NCBI RefSeq assembly: GCF_040054535.1
Contig: NC_090798.1
Span: forward strand, 1,616,501-1,680,500
Reading direction: 5' to 3'
Length of the DNA stretch: 64,000 nucleotides
Source of the DNA: Antennarius striatus
Taxonomy: Eukaryota > Chordata > Actinopteri > Lophiiformes > Antennariidae
The translations under genes and the position numbers were made by a program. The first letter of the stretch is position 1; the number at the start of each line of letters is the position of its first letter. Below, in pieces: positions 23,959-46,919 of the stretch. Under the pieces are notes generated by a model. That model worked only from the letters and a program-made list of their open reading frames with translations, was not told the origin of the DNA and did no database searches.

Positions 23959-26900
23959 ATGTCTGTGGGTTTGTGGGAAAGGGCTGCTGCGTGGGTCTTC
24001 AAGGCGGTCACGGGAGTCCTGTTCGCGCTGTTCCGGCTGTTGTCCCCCCGGAGAGACGACGTCTCCCGGAACCGAGTCCCACCTGTCAGCAACCCGCTGC
24101 TGCTGCTGTCAGCGACGCAGCTGGCCAAGAAGATCCGGAGGAGAGAGGTTCGTAGCCCGGTGGAGCCGAGCGGAGCTCAAGACTGGAGATTAAAATATGA
24201 CTTTATTTAAATATTTTTTTTACCATGATGCCTCCACTGTGAGGTAATATTAATGAAATTTAACCAACTTAAGTTTATTAACTATAAAACTTGTGTTATT
24301 ATAATTTGATTGTTGGGCAGGTTTCAAGTGTGGAAGTGGTCCAGGCTTACATCGACAGGATCCAGGACGTCAACCCTCTTGTGAACGCTGTTGTGAAAGA
24401 CAGGCAAGACAGTCTTTACTCCCTCGACTGGCATCACAGTCAGATTAACAACAATGACATCAAATGGTTCATTTGTCTCCGAGTCCAGGTTTGATGCTGC
24501 CCTCCAGGAAGCAGCCCAGGTGGACAAGCTGATCGAGGAGGAAACCGGCGGAGAAGAGGTGCTGGAGGACCGACTACCGTTACTGGGAGTCCCACTCTCT
24601 GTCAAAGACTATTTCTCCCTCCAGGGTATAATCCACAAATCATTCATTTCCATCCAAACTGATTTGTATTGTCATTTGTCTGTCATTACTTCATGTAAAT
24701 GTTCTCACGTCTGTTTTACAGGCATGCCCCTGACTACAGGCGTGGTCTCCAGACAAGGAGTTGTGCCGACTGTTGACTCTCCACCTGTGGCGTTTCTTAA
24801 GAGAGCTGGGGCCATTCCACTGGGTGTCACCAATGTCCCTGAGCTTTGCATGTGGGCAGAGTCCCACAACCACCTCTATGGCATGACCAGGAACCCGTAC
24901 GACCTGGAGAGGACACCAGGAGGAAGTTCTGGTGAGATCCTTTAGAGTTGGAGTCTGTTGTTGCCATCAGGCTTTGAGTCAATTCCCTTGTTTTTGCCCT
25001 GGTTTATATTTTTTAGAAATTATAGTGTTAAGTAAATTTCCCCCCAGCTGATGGCTGTTTTCAATCTAACTTCATGTCTTCTCTTCTATGTCTACCTGAG
25101 GCGGGGAGGCCTGTCTGATTGCAGCAGCAGGCGCAGTCATCGGGATAGGATCAGACATTGGCGGCAGCATCCGTATTCCATCTTTCTGCTGTGGAACATT
25201 TGGTCATAAGACGACTCCGGGTAAGAGAAGCTAAACTTTTTAGCTGCTAGATGGTAAACATAGTGTAGTGAGCTAACAAAACGCACATGTTGGACTTCTG
25301 TTTATTAGATATTGCGATCGTGGCTTCAGCGGAATGATAATAATGCTTCGTAGACTTGTATGTAACAGTGATGTGTTTCTGCAGGCGTGGTGTCCGTTGA
25401 CAACACACACCCTCCATGTAGCGGCAGACACATTGAGTACGTCAGTGTTGGTCCTATGTGCCGCTATGCTGAGGACCTGCTGCCCATGCTGAAGATCATG
25501 GCAGGACCCAACACTGACATGTAAGAACTCGGTGAGAATCTGCTGCTTCAGGGAAGATGTTATGAGTGTCTTTCATTTCTCACCACCTCAGAACTATAGA
25601 TCTGTATTTACACTTGCGTATACATGGGTACTGAGTCAGACAGGATAGGTTTTAAATGGAAGTAACACCAGAGTTGGCCCCTGTTCCCAAAACTTTTCTA
25701 CTCTCTTTCACTTTAAACTAAAACCAAAATAGAAATGTGAGTGTTTTCGTGTTTTTCACGTGTGTTTTCGTAGGTTGTCCTTAAACACAAAGGTTGACTT
25801 GAAGAAACTGCGGTTCTTCACTATCCCTGACAACTGTGGGTCCAGTATGACGTCCCCTGTTTGCAAAGACTTGATTGATATTCAGAGAAAGGTGTGTTCA
25901 GTTCAGTTACTCAAATCATCTCGTGTGTAAAAGTTACAAAAGAAATGCTGTAAATCCTGGCAGATTATGAGAAGGAAAATTATGTGATGTTCTCCAGGTG
26001 GTGGAACGTCTGGAGACCGACCTCGGGGTGAAAGTCCAAGAAGTGCGGTTACTGGAGCTCCGTTATAGTCCCCAGATCTGGGAGTCCTACATGAATCTTC
26101 CTGACAAGGAAGGCAAGGTATGTTTATCAGTGATCCTGATATGGACCAGGATCCATCCACCCATTTTCATCCCCTCATCCGTAGTCGGGTTGCGGGGGCA
26201 GCGACTTTAACAGAGAACCCCAAACTTCCCTTTCCCTGGCCACATTTACCAGCTCTGACTGGGGGATCCCAAGGCATTCCCAAGGCAGTGTTCACGTTTA
26301 ATCCCTCCACCTAGGACCCTCCTTTCTGGCATCTTGGAGTAAACTTTCCCGGGGAGGTTGAGGAGTGTGATGCCCCTGTTGTTGGCACACACCCTCTGGT
26401 CCACCATTTTAAAAAGAAGAACCACCACCCCAGTCTGCTACTCTTTCAGCACTGTCCCAGACTACCACGCAATGTTAAAGAGGCGTGTCATCCATAACAG
26501 CCCCTCAACACACAGGGCCTTCAGAATTTCAAAACGAAACTCATCAACACCCGGGGCTTTGCCACCGTGAAGTTGTTTAACCACTTTGGTGACTGCGCCC
26601 AGAGAGATTGATTTGAGTCCCCCATCATCCTCCAGGTCCACCTCTGAAATAGAGTCCGGGTCAGTTGGGGTAGTTGGATTTAGAAGTTACTCAAAGTGTT
26701 CCTTCCACCGACTGACGTCCTCCTCAGTCAGGGTCAACATTGTTCCATCCTTGCTGTATATAGCATGGTTGGTCCCCATTTTCCCTTGAGGTGTTGACAG
26801 TCTTCCAGAACAACTTTGGTGCATTTGGAAAGTCCTTCTCCATGGTGTCTTTGAACCTCTCCCACACCTGTTTTGCCTTGGTCACAATGAGGCTGCAGCA

Positions 26901-28144
26901 CTTCTGGCCCGTCAGCACCTTGCAACTGCCTCAGGAGTCCCCACGGTGTCTGATGTGTCTATGCATATTGATGAAAAAACAAATCAATAAAGTTAAAAAT
27001 GGGTGTTTTAGCTGTTTTCTATTTGTAGAATGCAGATAAACATGTAAGAAGTTTCACTGGGAGAGAAAAACAGTCAAGGGTTTTACACTTTTCTATCTGT
27101 TTAGCTGCTTATTCACAGTTTACCACACACGTAATGCTATAGCACAAAAATCTGGTTGGTCTCCTATAAAATACACACTCAGTTTTATAAATGAAATGTT
27201 CGTCAGCCTCCTCAGACTATTGCTAAACTAATGGGAGAACCGGGACGCCCCGTTTGGCCTCTGTGGGAGCTGCTAAAAAGAATCGTGGGGAAATCAGAGC
27301 ACACCATGGCTGCCATTGGTAAGATTTCCATTGTGATGTGTTTAAACTAATTTAATGTTCAAAATCTTCAATTAATTTGTATCATTATATACAATATATA
27401 TCTGTTTTAATGAGAAAAATAAAATGTTTATTGATATGAAATGCATTAAGATGACTGATGTATGAAAAGGTGTACTTGGACAAAAATAAACAAAATTATG
27501 AACTAATGTACAGTATGTATGTATTATTGTTTTCAGTTGTCGCGCTGCTTGAGAAGTTCAAATCCAAACCTTCATCCTTCGCTATCCAGCAGAAGGAGAA
27601 GCTCCAGAAGAAGATTGAGGACATGTTGGGGAATGATGGTGTTATTCTTTACCCTCCCCAACCCAGAGTGGCTCCTAAACACCACCATCCACTTTTCACA
27701 CTATATGACTTCAGTTACACAGGTTAGTCCAACCGGAATTCTTACAGCTACCACATTCCTGTCAGTCTACATTGCAAAGAAAAGTTTATTCTGTGAACTT
27801 TGTCCAATAGAACATGATTCATTCATTCACCAGAACAAAGTTGTCAGAAAGTACAGTAATACCTTGACATACAAGCTTAATTTGTTCTGCCACTGAGCTC
27901 ATAAATCAAAAAAATTTTCCGTGTCAGCATTGTAAAAAACCTCATTCCTCGTTCTCCAGGTATATTCAACACTCTGGGGCTGCCCGTCACCCAGTGCCCT
28001 CTGGGTCTGGGTGAGGAAGGCCTGCCCCTGGGTGTGCAGGTTGTTGCTGGGAAAATGCAGGACCACCTGACCCTGGAGGTGGCGCTCTACCTGGAGAAGA
28101 CTTTTGGAGGCTGGAGGGACCCTGGAGCAAAAAAATCTTCTTGA
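23959..28144 (+). CDS. faah2: Fatty-acid amide hydrolase 2, copy 3 (531 aa, 11 coding exons)
   Basis: Exons: 23959-24147, 24321-24403, 24489-24625, 24722-24931, 25101-25220, 25385-25520, 25774-25891, 25998-26117, 27207-27318, 27537-27722 and 27960-28144. They total 1596 bases, with one open frame. The N-terminus has an AAAWVFKAVTGVLFALF anchor. The triad is Lys130, Ser205 and Ser229, with nucleophile motif GSDIGGSIRIP. Exon 1 ends at a weak GTTCGT donor shared by copies 3-6; copies 1 and 2 have GTGCGT. Exon 3 carries the extra glutamate codon (GEEV) shared with copies 2 and 6 but absent from 1, 4 and 5. Intron 8 (1.09 kb) holds an antisense LINE fragment. The protein ends in a lysine-serine tail. 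The copy looks functional. Confidence 0.95.
26148..26955 (-). mobile_element. LINE fragment in intron 8 of faah2 copy 3
   Basis: The minus-strand translation shows RGITLLNLPGKVYSKMPERR, a reverse-transcriptase core block typical of a common teleost non-LTR retrotransposon family. Upstream is FPNAPKLFWKTVNTSR. The right-hand (element 5') part and the element tail near 26150-26290 are joined with much of the middle missing. The fragment is antisense to faah2 and non-functional. A relative of the same family sits in intron 3 of copy 6. The exact clade (Rex/RTE-like) is uncertain without a library search. Confidence 0.8.
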
Positions 28145-28626
28145 GATAATGGCGTTAATAAATCCGTGGACAGGAGCTAGTTGGACTTATCATACTTACA
28201 CTAAACCTTACTACTTACTGTTTGATACAGATTCCAAGCAGTAACTATTGATTAAACTGAATCATTTATTCAAGTGAAGGAGATTGATTTTTGTTCCAAT
28301 GGAGGTCTTGAAGGATCTAGTGGGAAATCCTGATTACTGTATGAAATGGTTCAGCGTAAATATAAAGTCTTGAAAACATGCGAGAGCATACATTTTATGA
28401 AGAAGAATGAATTTCAAACTAATTTAAATCACACTCCCACATCATTCTTGAGGAAATTATTAGGTTACTTCATTGTAATTAAGATTAAACATTTATTGCT
28501 GCGTCATAACTTATTGGCTTCAATTCATTTTGGAGGCGGTTTCTACTTCCGGTGAAACCGTTAGTTTGGTGTTCATCCCCGGGACTCCCAGCGTTCTGAC
28601 CGTCGTCCAGTCTGCGTGGAGGAATC
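28145..28626. other. Short spacer between faah2 copies 3 and 4
   Basis: Only 482 bases separate the stop of copy 3 from the start codon of copy 4. The spacer holds the 3' untranslated region of one and the promoter and leader of the next. The leader just before the ATG (GACCGTCGTCCAGTCTGCG) is shared with copies 3, 5 and 6. Any promoter elements must be compact, or transcription may run through from the upstream copy. Confidence 0.7.
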
Positions 28627-33578
<4,952 letters not shown>

Positions 33579-34422
33579 GATAATAAAATTACTAATTCTG
33601 TGGGCAGGAGCTGGTTGGAGTTATTTTACACTAATCCTTATTGCTTACTGTTTTCGACAGATTCCAAGAGGAAAGAGATTGAGCTTTGCTCCAGTGGAGG
33701 AATTAGAGGAACGAGTGGGAAATCCTGATTATATAATTTTCTCTGTAATGTTTTTCATGCCATTTGCTCGACCTTCTAAAATGTTAAATCATTGATTTGT
33801 GGAAGCATCTTAAAATTGAATGGTGGTGAAGTTAGCAAAAAGACATTTGTCAATTTTCAAGCTCAATGTTAAAAATTAAAGTTGTGTTATTTCATCTTTT
33901 TTTTTTTTGGTTTTCAACTTGTGATTAATCTTTAATTTCTATGAATCTATTATTTGGAGTTACTTCAGGATTGATCATTAGTTGACATCTTTAGTCTTTA
34001 TGGCGAGGTATTTAAAATATAATTAAATTATGTAATAAAAAAAATTAAATAATTGTAAAATAATTTTCCTCCAGGGATAAATATAGTATATAAAAACTAA
34101 AAATTCTTAACAAGTAGAACGACTATATTTTGTTAGAATGGTACAACATAAATATAAAGCCCTGAAAACATGCAAACGTATACATTTTATAAAGCAGAAT
34201 GAATTTCAAATTAAGTTAAATCATATTCACACATTATTGAGTAAATAATTACTTACCTCATTGTAATTACTATTAAAGATTTATTGTTGCGTCGTAACAA
34301 ATCCGCTTGATTTTATTTTGAAGGCGGTCATGAGTTCCCGTTAGATTAGAACACCGTTAGTTTGGTGTTCCTCCCCGGGACTCCCAGCGTTCTGACCGTC
34401 GTCCAGTCTGCGTGGAGGAATC
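33579..34422. other. Spacer between faah2 copies 4 and 5
   Basis: 844 bases holding a 3' untranslated region with AATAAA at 33582, then the leader of copy 5. The whole spacer is closely related to that between copies 5 and 6 (40239-41075), which shows that the duplicated unit includes its 3' flank. Confidence 0.7.
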
Positions 34423-40238
<5,816 letters not shown>

Positions 40239-41075
40239 GATAATAAAATTACTAATTCTGTGGGCAGGAGCTGGTTGGAGTTATTTTTACACTAAACCTT
40301 ATTGCTTACTGTTTTTGACAGATTCCAAGAGGAAAGAGATTGAGCTTTGCTCCAGTGGAGGAATTAGAGGAACGAGTGGGAAATCCTGATTATATAATTT
40401 TCTCTGTAATGTTTTTCATGCTATTTGCTCGACCTTTTAAAATGTTTAATCATTAATTTGTGGAAGCATCTAAAAATTGAATGGTGTTAGCAAAAAGACA
40501 TTTGTCAAGCTCAATTTTTTTTTAAATTTCAAGCTGAATTTTAAAAATAAAAGTGTTATTTCATCTTTGTTTTTTGCTATTCAATTTGTGATTTATATTT
40601 ATTTTTTATACACCAGTTATTTGGAGCGACTTCACGATTGATCGTTAGTTGAGAGATGACATCTTTAGTCTTCATGGTGAGGTATTTAAATGTAATTAAA
40701 TAATATAATAATAAAAAATAAAATAGTAATTGTAAAATAATTTCCCTATGTCAAAAAGTAAATGACTACAAAGCCTTGAAAACATGAAAGAGTATACATT
40801 TTATAAAGCAGAATGAATTTCAAATTAAGTTAAATCATATTCCCACATTCTTGACTAAATAATTACGTCATTGTAATTACTGTACTATTAAACATTTATT
40901 GTTGCGTCGTAACAAATCCGCTTGATTTTATTTTGAAGGCGGTCACAAGTTCCGGTTAGATTAGAACACCGCCAGCTTTGATGTTCATCACCGGGACTTT
41001 CACGGTGTTCGTGTTTGGTGTCCGTGGAGCTCCAGACCAGCGTTCTGACCGTCGTCCAGTCTGCGTGGAGGAATC
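40239..41075. other. Spacer between faah2 copies 5 and 6
   Basis: 837 bases, near-duplicate of the copy 4/5 spacer for most of its length. The last 110 bases before the ATG instead resemble the leader of copy 3: the block with GATGTTCATCACCGGGAC and GGTGTCCGTGGAGCTCC is missing or shortened in front of copies 4 and 5. Confidence 0.7.
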
Positions 41076-44000
41076 ATGTCTGTGGGTTTGTGGGAAAGGG
41101 CTGCTGCGTGGGTCTTCAAGGCGGTCACGGGAGTCCTGTTCGCGCTGTTCCGGCTGTTGTCCCCCCGGAGAGACGACGTCTCCCGGAACCGAGTCCCACC
41201 TGTCAGCAACCCGCTGCTGCTGCTGTCAGCGACGCAGCTGGCCAAGAAGATCCGGAGGAGAGAGGTTCGTAGCCCGGTGGAGCCGAGCGGAGCTCAGGAC
41301 TGGAGATTAAAACAAAATAAAGTTTATTTATGTTGTTTTCGTGAAATTTTTTATTTTGTATATTTAATTTTTATATTTACACTTTAGGATAACATGAGTA
41401 ATTGAATAAAAATGTAGAATTGGATGAATTAGATTTAGAGGCAAATTATTTTTGTCACACTTTTACTGTTTTTTAAAAATTTTTTTTTATTTTTTTAAAG
41501 TATCACTCAGGACTCTTGTGATTTAGGAATAGGAATGAAAAGGTATCAATGGTTATCGCATTACATTTTCGAACCAGAAAACAAAGTTCTGCAGTTTGTG
41601 AAATGCTGAAGCTCAATATGAACGTGGACTGCCTCCACGGTGCAGCTAACATTTCTAAATACTTGTTTAAATAATGTATTAGACTCATATTGCACATTTC
41701 TGGTCTCTAAGATCATTCACATATTCCATTATTCAGTCACTTGTCATTCATACCTGGCGATTGTAATCTACATGTGTAGCCAGATTCACACAAATTCACA
41801 CACCAGCGAATGCCCTCACTGGAGGAGTATTGCCCCAGGACACAACGACACATGAACAGACTGACAGACGACAGAACCGCCAATCTTTCAATCCTTGGAC
41901 GACCTGCTCTACCACTTCAAGCTACAGCTGCTATGTCACTGTAAATGTATGTTAAAATAGTTGGAATGTTCGGCAGGTTTCAAGTGTGGAAGTGGTCCAG
42001 GCTTACATCGACAGGATCCAGGAAGTCAACCCTCTTGTGAACGCTGTTGTGAAAGACAGGCAAGACAGTCTTTACTCCCTCGACTGGCATCACAGTCAGA
42101 TTAACAACAATGACATCAAATGGTTCATCTGTCTCTGAGTCCAGGTTTGATGCTGCCCTCCAGGAAGCAGCCCAGGTGGACAAGCTGATCGAGGAGGAAA
42201 CCGATGGAGAAGAGGTGCTGGAGGACCGACTACCGTTACTGGGAGTCCCACTCTCTGTCAAAGACTATTTCTCCCTCCAGGGTATAATCCACAAATCATT
42301 TATTTCCATCCAAACTGATTCGTAGTGTTATCTTCAAGTTCTTACAAATGCATTGTGTTGTGCTCCAGATGGTTGCTCATCAAAGTCAGTATTTCATCAT
42401 TCCATCCATCTTCATATACTCATCCATAGTCGTGGGGGCAGCAGCTTCAACAGGGAACCCCAAACTTCCCTTTCCCTAGCCACATCCACCAGCTCTAACT
42501 GGAGGATCCCAAGGTGTTCCCAAGCCAGTGTTGAGATATAATCTCTCCACCTGGTCCTGGGTCTACCCTGAGGTCTCCTCTCAGCTGGACGTACCAGGAA
42601 CACCTCCTTAGGGAGGCGCCCTGGTGGTATCTGCACTAGATGCCCAAACCATCTCAACTGACTCCTTTCTACGCAAAGGAACAACGGCTCTACTTTGAGC
42701 CTCTTGCGAATAGCAGTGTTTCTCACCATATCTCTAAGGAAGACACCAGCGGATTGCTTGTATCTGCGATCTCGTTCTTTCGGTCATGACCCATCGCCAT
42801 AGGTCAGGGTAGGAACAAAGATCCAATGGCAGATGGAGCGCTTTGCCTCTCGGCTTAGCTCCTTCTTGGTGGCAACAGTGCGGTAAAGCAACTGCAATAC
42901 TGCTCCTGCTGCCTAAAGTCTCTGTCCAATCTCACTTTCCATTGTTTTCTCACTTGTGAACAAGACTCCAAGTTACTTAAACTCCTTCACTTGTGGAAGG
43001 ACCTCATTCCCCACTCGGAGAAGGCACTCCACCGGTTTCCTAAAAGTGAAGAAGATGTTTGACACTTTAAATGTTTGTGTTAATTTCATGAAAATGTTCT
43101 TCTGTCTGTGTTACAGGCATGCCCTTGACTACAGGCGTGGTCTCCAGACAAGGAGTCGTGTCGGCTGTTGACTCTCCACCTGTGGCCTTTCTGAAGAGAG
43201 CGGGGACCATTCCACTGGGTGTCACCAATGTCCCTGAGCTTTGCATGTGGGCAGAGTCCCACAACCATCTCTATGGCATTACCAAGAACCCGTACGACCT
43301 GGAGAGGACACCAGGAGGAAGTTCTGGTGAGATTCTTTTGGAGAGAGTTGGCATCTGTTGCTGACTTCAGGCTTTGAGTCAATTCCAAAGTAGTCCCTTA
43401 GTTTTGCTCTGGTTAATGTATTTTAGAAATTATGGTATTTAGTAAATTTCCCACCAGCTGATCTCTGTTTTCTATCTAACTTCATGTCTTCTCTTCTATG
43501 TCTACCTGAGGCGGGGAGGCCTGTCTGATTGCAGCAGCAGGCGCAGTCATCGGTATGGGATCAGACATTGGCGGCAGCATCCGTATTCCATCTTTCTGCT
43601 GTGGAACATTTGGTCATAAGACGACTCCGGGTAAGAAAAACTAAATGTAAAAGAAAAGTGCTGCTACACCACCTGCACAGCACCACCAACAAACAAACTT
43701 CAATCCATTTGAATGTCAAATCCAGCGTGTATGTAACTGATGCATTCCTGCAGGCGTGGTGTCCAGTGACGACACATACCCTCCATGTAGCGGCAGACGA
43801 AGGGAGTACAACAGCATTGGTCCTATTTGCCGCTATGCTGAGGACCTGCTGCCCATGCTGAAGATCATGGCAGGACCCAACGCTCACATGTAAGAACCCG
43901 GTGAGAATCTGCTGCTTCAGGGAAGATGTTCTGAGTGTCTCTCATCTCTCACCACCTCAGCAGACATCTATTTGTAAAAGTGTCCTGGAAAGTGTCCTAG

Positions 44001-46919
44001 TCTGAGACAGTAAAGAGTATCCCTCAGCAAGTGTATATGGGGTAGGCCAGTATGGGCTAATATAACCTAATATTCCTTAGAAACGTGTTTTCCTGATGAT
44101 GGGGGAGAAACCGGAGTACCCAGAGAAAACTAATTCAGACATGAGAACATGTAAACTCTGCAAAGAAAGGCCATGTTGGAAGTCCTGGGTTTTGAACCCA
44201 TTTCCTTGGGAGTTCGAACACATGGGGTTTGAACTTAAAGACTTTGTTCACATTAAAGTTAATCGATTATAAAGAACTTAGATGGAACCTTGCAGCTTTG
44301 GAACAGGCATGAGCAAAGCATCCACGACACAGTTTCCTCAGGTCAACTAGGAAAAGTAGGGAAGTTACTCCGAACAAAGCTACAGACTTGCAAGTATCTA
44401 AAAAAATGCTGGTAAGGAAGAGCAAATTTGACTGTAAGTTGTTGATAAGTGGCAAAGATATTATCAATAAACAGTTCTTTAAAAGTCTGGATACCAAGGT
44501 TTGACCAGGTTGTGAAGGTCTTGTCTGTGAGAGAAGGGAGAAAGACATGGTTTGCTGCTTGGGGAGCATGAGAGAAGAGTTACAAACCAAAGTAAGCGCC
44601 TGAGTTCAGTCCAAATATTAAGAGAGGTCTTCACTCTAATAATTTTTGTTCAAACAGTGGTTGAGGATGCAATGTAGAAGCACCCTGCCATAAAGAGACC
44701 ATACAGAATTTGCTGCCACGACCAGCCAGTTAGGTAAGGGGGAAGTACTGTGTTGGAGCCAGTAAGGAAAAACTCTTATGTTGGAGCCGACCAAAATCTG
44801 AAAGTAGACCCAAAGCAGCAGGAACAGAAGTATGGAGATTACAAAAATACAGAAGCAAGTCATCAGCATAGAGTGAGACTTTTGCAACCAAACGATGACG
44901 CCATATTCCTAAAATAGATGTATCGCAATAAAAGACCTGTTAAGTTTGAAGTGCAAGCAAAAACAGAGCTTTCCCCTCTTGCCTTAACCATTCTTTTCTG
45001 TCACCTTGTACTAAAACCAAACTTAAGTCAAAATGTGAATGAAATCTGTTCAAATATGGAATTCAGAATTGTGAATATCATAAATGATCAAATCAGTTTA
45101 GCTTTGTCTGTGTAATTTTTTTGGAATATTTTCATGTGTGTGTTTTCGTAGGTTGTCCTTAAACACAAAGGTTGACTTAAAGAAGCTGCGGTTCTTCACT
45201 ATCCCTGACGACGGTGGGTCCAGTATGACGTCCCCCGTTTGCAAAGACCTGATTGATATTCAGAGAAAGGTGTGTTCAGTCGGCTGCTCAAATCATCTTG
45301 TGTTTAAAAGTTGCAAAAGGAATGCTGTAAATCCTGGCAGATTATGAGAAGGAAAATCATGGGATGTTCTCCAGGTGGTGGAACGTCTGGAGACCGACCT
45401 CGGGGTGAAAGTTCAAGAAGTGCGTTTCCCAGAGCTCCGCTATAGTTTCAACATCTGGGAGACTTATATGGGTCTTCCTGACACGGAGGGCAAGGTATGT
45501 TTATCTGTAATCCTGATATAGACCAGAGTGTCTCTGCATTTTTGTTAGGGACGCGTGAATAAAGTTAAAAATGGGTGTTTTAGCGGTTTCCTTCGTATAG
45601 AATGAAGATAAACGTACTAAGTTTCACTGTGAGAGATGTACGATAACTTTGTAAATGAAATGTTCGTCAGCCTCCTCAGCCTTTTGTTGAACTGATGGGA
45701 GAACCAGGACGCCCCGTTTGGCCTCTGTGGGAGCTGCTGAAATGGATGTTGGGAAAATCAGAGCACACCATGACTACCATTGGTAAGATTTCCATTGTGA
45801 TGTGTTTGAACTGCTTTAACCATTGAAATCTTCCATTAATTTGCATCATTATATACAATATTTGTTTTAAAGACAAAAACTGACATGAAATACATAATGT
45901 GAATAAATGATTCATGTAAAGATACTCTTGGACATGATAACATAAATCAACAAGAAATAAGGCAGTCACAGACTGCAACATCCCTCGACACCACTCAATT
46001 CAAAATTTTACCCTGACCTACTTGCATGGGTCAAAGATCAAAGCTAGTGTTCTGACCTACTGTCATTGATCAAAGCACTAGCTTTGATATATGGTCTTAC
46101 TCACACTGGCCTTCTCCCTTGTCTATCTTATCCGGTTCCTGAGTGTACAAAAGTTGAAATTTGACCTTGACCTACTTTTCTTAAGGTCAAGCTCCTCATC
46201 TTATTTTCATCCCCTTTGCTGCCTGAGTAATGTGCTTTTTGCTTCATCTTTCTGTCTGCAACAGTTGCGAAGATATTTGGTGGACTAACTAATGGACTAA
46301 CGGACGGACGAACACTGACAATCACAATACACCCCCTTCGAGGGATGCAATCATGAACTTAATTATGTGTGTATTTTCAGGTATGGCGCTGTTTGATAAG
46401 TTCAAATCCAAACCTTCATCCTTCGCTATCCAGCAGAAGGAGAAGCTCCAGAAGGAGATGGAGGACATGTTGGGGAACGATGGTGTTATTCTTTACCCGC
46501 CCCACCCCAGAGTGGCTCCGAAACACCACCATCTACTTTTCAGAGTCTATGACGTTGGTTACACAGGTTAGTCCAACCTGACTATTTGCACTTACCACAT
46601 TCCTTCAGTCTATGTTCCAAAGAAAGTTTATTCTGTGAACTTTGTCTACAGAATATGATTCATTCATTCACCAGAACAAAGTTGTCCAGACTGATCCCAG
46701 TCTCGTTCTCCAGGTATCATCAACATCCTGGGGCTGCCCGTCACCCAGTGCCCTCTGGGTCTGGGTGAGGAAGGCCTGCCCCTGGGTGTGCAGGTTGTTG
46801 CTGGGAAAATGCAGGACCACCTGACCCTGGAGGTGGCTCTCTACCTGGAGAAGACTTTTGGAGGCTGGAGGGACCCTGGAACCAAAAAAACGTCAGATCA
46901 TTCATCACCAAATCTGTAG
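41076..46919 (+). CDS. faah2: Fatty-acid amide hydrolase 2, copy 6 (538 aa, 11 coding exons)
   Basis: Exons: 41076-41264, 41977-42059, 42145-42281, 43117-43326, 43511-43630, 43754-43889, 45152-45269, 45375-45494, 45671-45782, 46381-46566 and 46714-46919. They total 1617 bases. Triad: Lys130, Ser205, Ser229, with motif GSDIGGSIRIP. The 5' half (leader, exon 3 with its extra glutamate, exons 4-5) resembles copy 3. Exon 10 (GMALFDKFKSKPSSFAIQ) and exon 7 resemble copies 4 and 5, so the gene looks mosaic. The C-terminus is longest of the six, running past KKTS into SDHSSPNL. Introns hold a LINE fragment (intron 3), an L1-like fragment (intron 6) and another dispersed repeat (intron 9). Confidence 0.95.
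42400..43045 (-). mobile_element. LINE 3' fragment in intron 3 of faah2 copy 6
   Basis: The minus-strand frame gives LRWFGHLVQIPPGRLPKEVF followed by GRPRTRWRDYISTLAWEHLG, the classic C-terminal end of a common teleost non-LTR retrotransposon. It is 5'-truncated. The nucleotides near 42430-42520 match the tail of the fragment in copy 3 intron 8 (26190-26280), so it is the same family but an independent insertion in a different intron. Confidence 0.85.
44060..44240. repeat. Fish SINE-like tail in faah2 copy 6 intron 6
   Basis: GGAGTACCCAGAGAAAACTA, then GAGAACATGTAAACTCTGCA and GAAAGGCCATG, followed by GGTTTTGAACCCA. This is a decayed form of the common fish repeat with the order GGAGCACCCGGAGAAAAC, AACATGCAAACTCC, and a tRNA-B-box-like GGATTCGAACCC. 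Confidence 0.65.
44270..44890 (-). mobile_element. L1/Tx1-like LINE fragment in faah2 copy 6 intron 6
   Basis: Minus-strand translation near 44350-44510 reads GIQTFKELFIDNIFATYQQL and then LPYQHFFRYLQVCSF, matching the C-terminal pattern of L1-type reverse transcriptases (GI..F.DLF, then FRYLQ). Further right, the same strand keeps a degraded SLYADD-like catalytic block near 44840-44885. The frame is broken several times. It is a fossil fragment antisense to faah2. Confidence 0.7.
45986..46345. repeat. Dispersed repeat in faah2 copy 6 intron 9
   Basis: Contains repeated TGACCTTGACCTACTT-like text and ends with a GGACGGACGAACACTGACAA segment before CACCCCCTTCGAGGG. It is absent from the other copies' intron 9. 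I recognise the style of a widespread animal repeat but cannot name the family. Confidence 0.45.

Noticed and set aside
23846-24193. Alternative plus-strand frame over faah2 exon 1 (Arg/Ser/Cys-rich), repeated in copies 4-6
   Set aside because: It is a wrong-frame shadow conserved only because exon 1 DNA is conserved. The proper frame carries the membrane anchor.
24291-24494. Frame running through faah2 exon 2 into intron 2 (and equivalents in copies 4 and 5)
   Set aside because: Retention would shift the frame and end in RVQV. The GC-AG splice gives the conserved family sequence instead.
42412-42729. 105-codon minus-strand frame in faah2 copy 6 intron 3
   Set aside because: It is the end of a LINE-encoded protein, not a host gene.
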